This document shows positions 62,784 to 64,000 of a stretch of 64,000 bases of DNA, in pieces (position 1 is the first letter of the stretch; each line of letters starts with the position of its first letter). Below the pieces are notes generated by a model. It did no database searches and was not told where the DNA came from. It was given only the letters and a program-made list of their open reading frames with translations. Origin of the DNA: GCA-001856825 sp049965815 (GTDB lineage Archaea > Thermoplasmatota > Thermoplasmata > Thermoplasmatales > GCA-001856825). The DNA lies in the NCBI GenBank assembly GCA_049965815.1, contig JBMFVV010000002.1, positions 56,573 to 120,572 of the forward strand, in the 5' to 3' direction. The position numbers were made by a program, and so were the translations under genes.

Positions 62784-63524
62784 ATGACAGCGGGAGGAAG
62801 GTCATTCCTATTAATAGGTCACAGGGGATTGAGAGAGAAATATATAGAAAACACGAAAGAGGGCTTTTCTGGCGCACGGTTAGAGGGAATTGACGGAGTA
62901 GAATTGGATGTACAGCTTTCTAAAGATGGGAGAATCATAGTCTTCCACGATTACGATTCATTAAGATTACTAGGTATTAATAGAAAAATATATGACCTCA
63001 GCTACGAGGAAATATCTAAAATGAAAATAGAGGGGAGCAATGAAACTGTACCAACCCTTGAGGAAGTATTGAGTGTGGCAGGTAATCTCCTGGTCTTCAT
63101 AGAGTTAAAAACAATTGACGATAATTTCTCCGAAGTTAACCAGGGACTAGAAGAAAAAGTAGTTAAATTGCTTCGTGTGAACAGACATAAAAATTTCTAC
63201 GTTATTTCCTTCAACCCCAGATCGATCGCAATTTTAAAGAGCCTAGATCCCAAGATTCACAGGGGATTACTTATAGATAACGATACAATTCATATCCCCA
63301 AGAACATTAACACACAGTATCTGCAAAGTATCGGTGCAGAATATCTACTTCCATCGTTTGAGCTTAAAGATGAGACGTGGGTTAAGGATGCTAGGGACGC
63401 CGGTTTCGGAATAATATTCTGGAATGTATTTGATTTCGAGCAGGCTGAAGAGGCAAGGGATTTCGGTGCCATGGGCGTTATAACAGACTCTCCTCTAGCG
63501 ATAAGAAAAAGGATGAGACAGTAG
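62784..63524 (+). CDS. Glycerophosphodiester phosphodiesterase
   Basis: Cleaves glycerophosphodiesters to glycerol phosphate and an alcohol. The catalytic residues of the GDPD barrel are seen: H13-R14-G15, E22-N23-T24, E40 and D42 in GVELDVQLSKDG, and H55 in VFHDYDSL, with the later metal or substrate residues in LVFIELKT. 246 residues, no signal peptide, so cytoplasmic, as for UgpQ. It would feed the G3P dehydrogenase encoded upstream. Confidence 0.93.
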   Translation: MTAGGRSFLLIGHRGLREKYIENTKEGFSGARLEGIDGVELDVQLSKDGRIIVFHDYDSLRLLGINRKIYDLSYEEISKMKIEGSNETVPTLEEVLSVAGNLLVFIELKTIDDNFSEVNQGLEEKVVKLLRVNRHKNFYVISFNPRSIAILKSLDPKIHRGLLIDNDTIHIPKNINTQYLQSIGAEYLLPSFELKDETWVKDARDAGFGIIFWNVFDFEQAEEARDFGAMGVITDSPLAIRKRMRQ

Positions 63525-63649
63525 GAGGAGCTTTCGTTTGAATGATAGCCCCGTCCATTCTATTTAGTATCATTTTCATTAACAGAGGGTTTGAGGAAAA
63601 CCAATAGCGGATAGCAGGGCGAAGCCACCCCCTTTATTATCATAAACAG

Positions 63650-64000
63650 CTATAGACCCTGGTCCGGCAACTTTTCAGTGTAAATTAACATAACCAAGAT
63701 TGTATCAATAGGAACTACTGTAAAGTGGAGAGTGACGCGAAGCACATTCAGAATCATAAATGGCACAATAGAAATTAGAAGAGCTATTGACACATAATAG
63801 TGAAGAGGAGGTATCGTGCAGTTCCTGTATATTTCAGGCTTTCTCTTTCAGTGAACAGAAACGCGTTGTACCTTGAAGGTCGGTGGCAGCATTCTCGTCT
63901 GGCTTTCAATTATTTTCGCCTTCACTATTGTCCCAACAGAAACAGACAGATTGTTTCCTGAGACAAGGATTGTGAGTATAGCTCCAAGCAGTATTGTTAT
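63650..64000 (-). pseudogene. Decayed inorganic phosphate (PiT) permease fragment, cut by window edge
   Basis: On the minus strand a frame enters from the right edge with GAILTILVSGNNLSVSVGTI, which has the shape of the PiT signature around a conserved Asn pair. It reaches a TGA at 63850-63848. The same frame continues without a shift to another stop (TAG, 63652-63650), and this part has SIALLISIVPFMILNVLRV, a typical membrane helix and loop of PiT. One in-frame stop and loss of the remainder suggest a pseudogene. Similarity is judged by eye. Phosphate uptake would suit the adjacent organophosphate genes. Confidence 0.45.

Noticed and set aside
1..64000. CRISPR arrays, cas genes, rRNA or tRNA genes
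   Set aside because: No spaced repeats, no Cas motifs and no cloverleaf-like segments were found in the gaps.

Overview
The window reads as a chromosomal segment of a Thermoplasmatales-type euryarchaeon (thermoacidophilic, cell-wall-less archaea related to Thermoplasma, Ferroplasma and Cuniculiplasma). The grounds are an archaeal information-processing set (ABCE1, Csl4 exosome subunit, LSm, Kae1-Bud32 fusion, ATP-dependent DNA ligase, RtcB, PolB2-type polymerase), a tricorn-interacting-factor-like M1 aminopeptidase typical of this order, short TATA-type promoters about 25 bases ahead of apparently leaderless starts, frequent ATG/TGA overlaps, and a base composition near 40% G+C by eye. The species is not determined.

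Layout. 1-9440 is a tungsten/molybdenum block: a MoeA-like start cut by the left edge, an oxyanion ABC importer, a tungsten-type aldehyde ferredoxin oxidoreductase, a formate dehydrogenase catalytic subunit with two hydrogenase beta/gamma-like electron-transfer subunits, and a MobA-like nucleotidyltransferase. 9684-15211 holds RtcB, a type IV prepilin/preflagellin peptidase, PyrK-PyrD and DNA ligase. 15641-19591 has acyl-CoA genes (thiolase, 3-hydroxyacyl-CoA dehydrogenase, a second thiolase with its DUF35 partner). 19684-26642 has ABCE1 with a small partner, an unrecognised protein, a secreted Asn/Thr-rich surface protein and the M1 aminopeptidase. 26681-34226 contains SucCD, OTCase, an RNA-related operon (METTL5-like, Csl4, small coiled coil, LSm), Kae1-Bud32 and XTPase. 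34265-41199 contains an aminopropyltransferase, glutamate dehydrogenase, a four-gene PolB2 operon, an M19 dipeptidase and a PUA protein. 41286-49755 contains PurA, MFS, ABC1 kinase, Hsp20, a phosphohexomutase, a degenerate GHMP-kinase-like protein, a dCTP deaminase/dUTPase-family protein and a D12-class adenine methylase. 49908-54101 is the accessory part: an ammonium transporter, a complete IS1634/IS4-type insertion sequence with recognisable inverted repeats, and a frameshifted acetyltransferase. 54198-63524 holds an MFS gene and a probable glycerophosphodiester/glycerol-3-phosphate utilisation locus (ABC importer, FAD-dependent G3P dehydrogenase, MFS, phosphodiesterase). The right edge carries what looks like a decayed phosphate permease.

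How it fits together. The first block pairs metal uptake and cofactor assembly with the enzymes that need the cofactor. The last block pairs an importer with a phosphodiesterase and a G3P dehydrogenase; because archaeal lipids are built on the opposite glycerol-phosphate isomer, this looks like scavenging of bacterial or eukaryotic lipid head-groups. The most unusual items are the PolB2 operon with its non-catalytic-looking partners, the degenerate GHMP kinase, the hairpin-rich gap at 49829-49887, the GATC-dense insertion sequence close to a solitary D12 methylase, and several small uncharacterised proteins in conserved-looking operons. Nothing here amounts to a clear, self-contained novel defence or mobile system.
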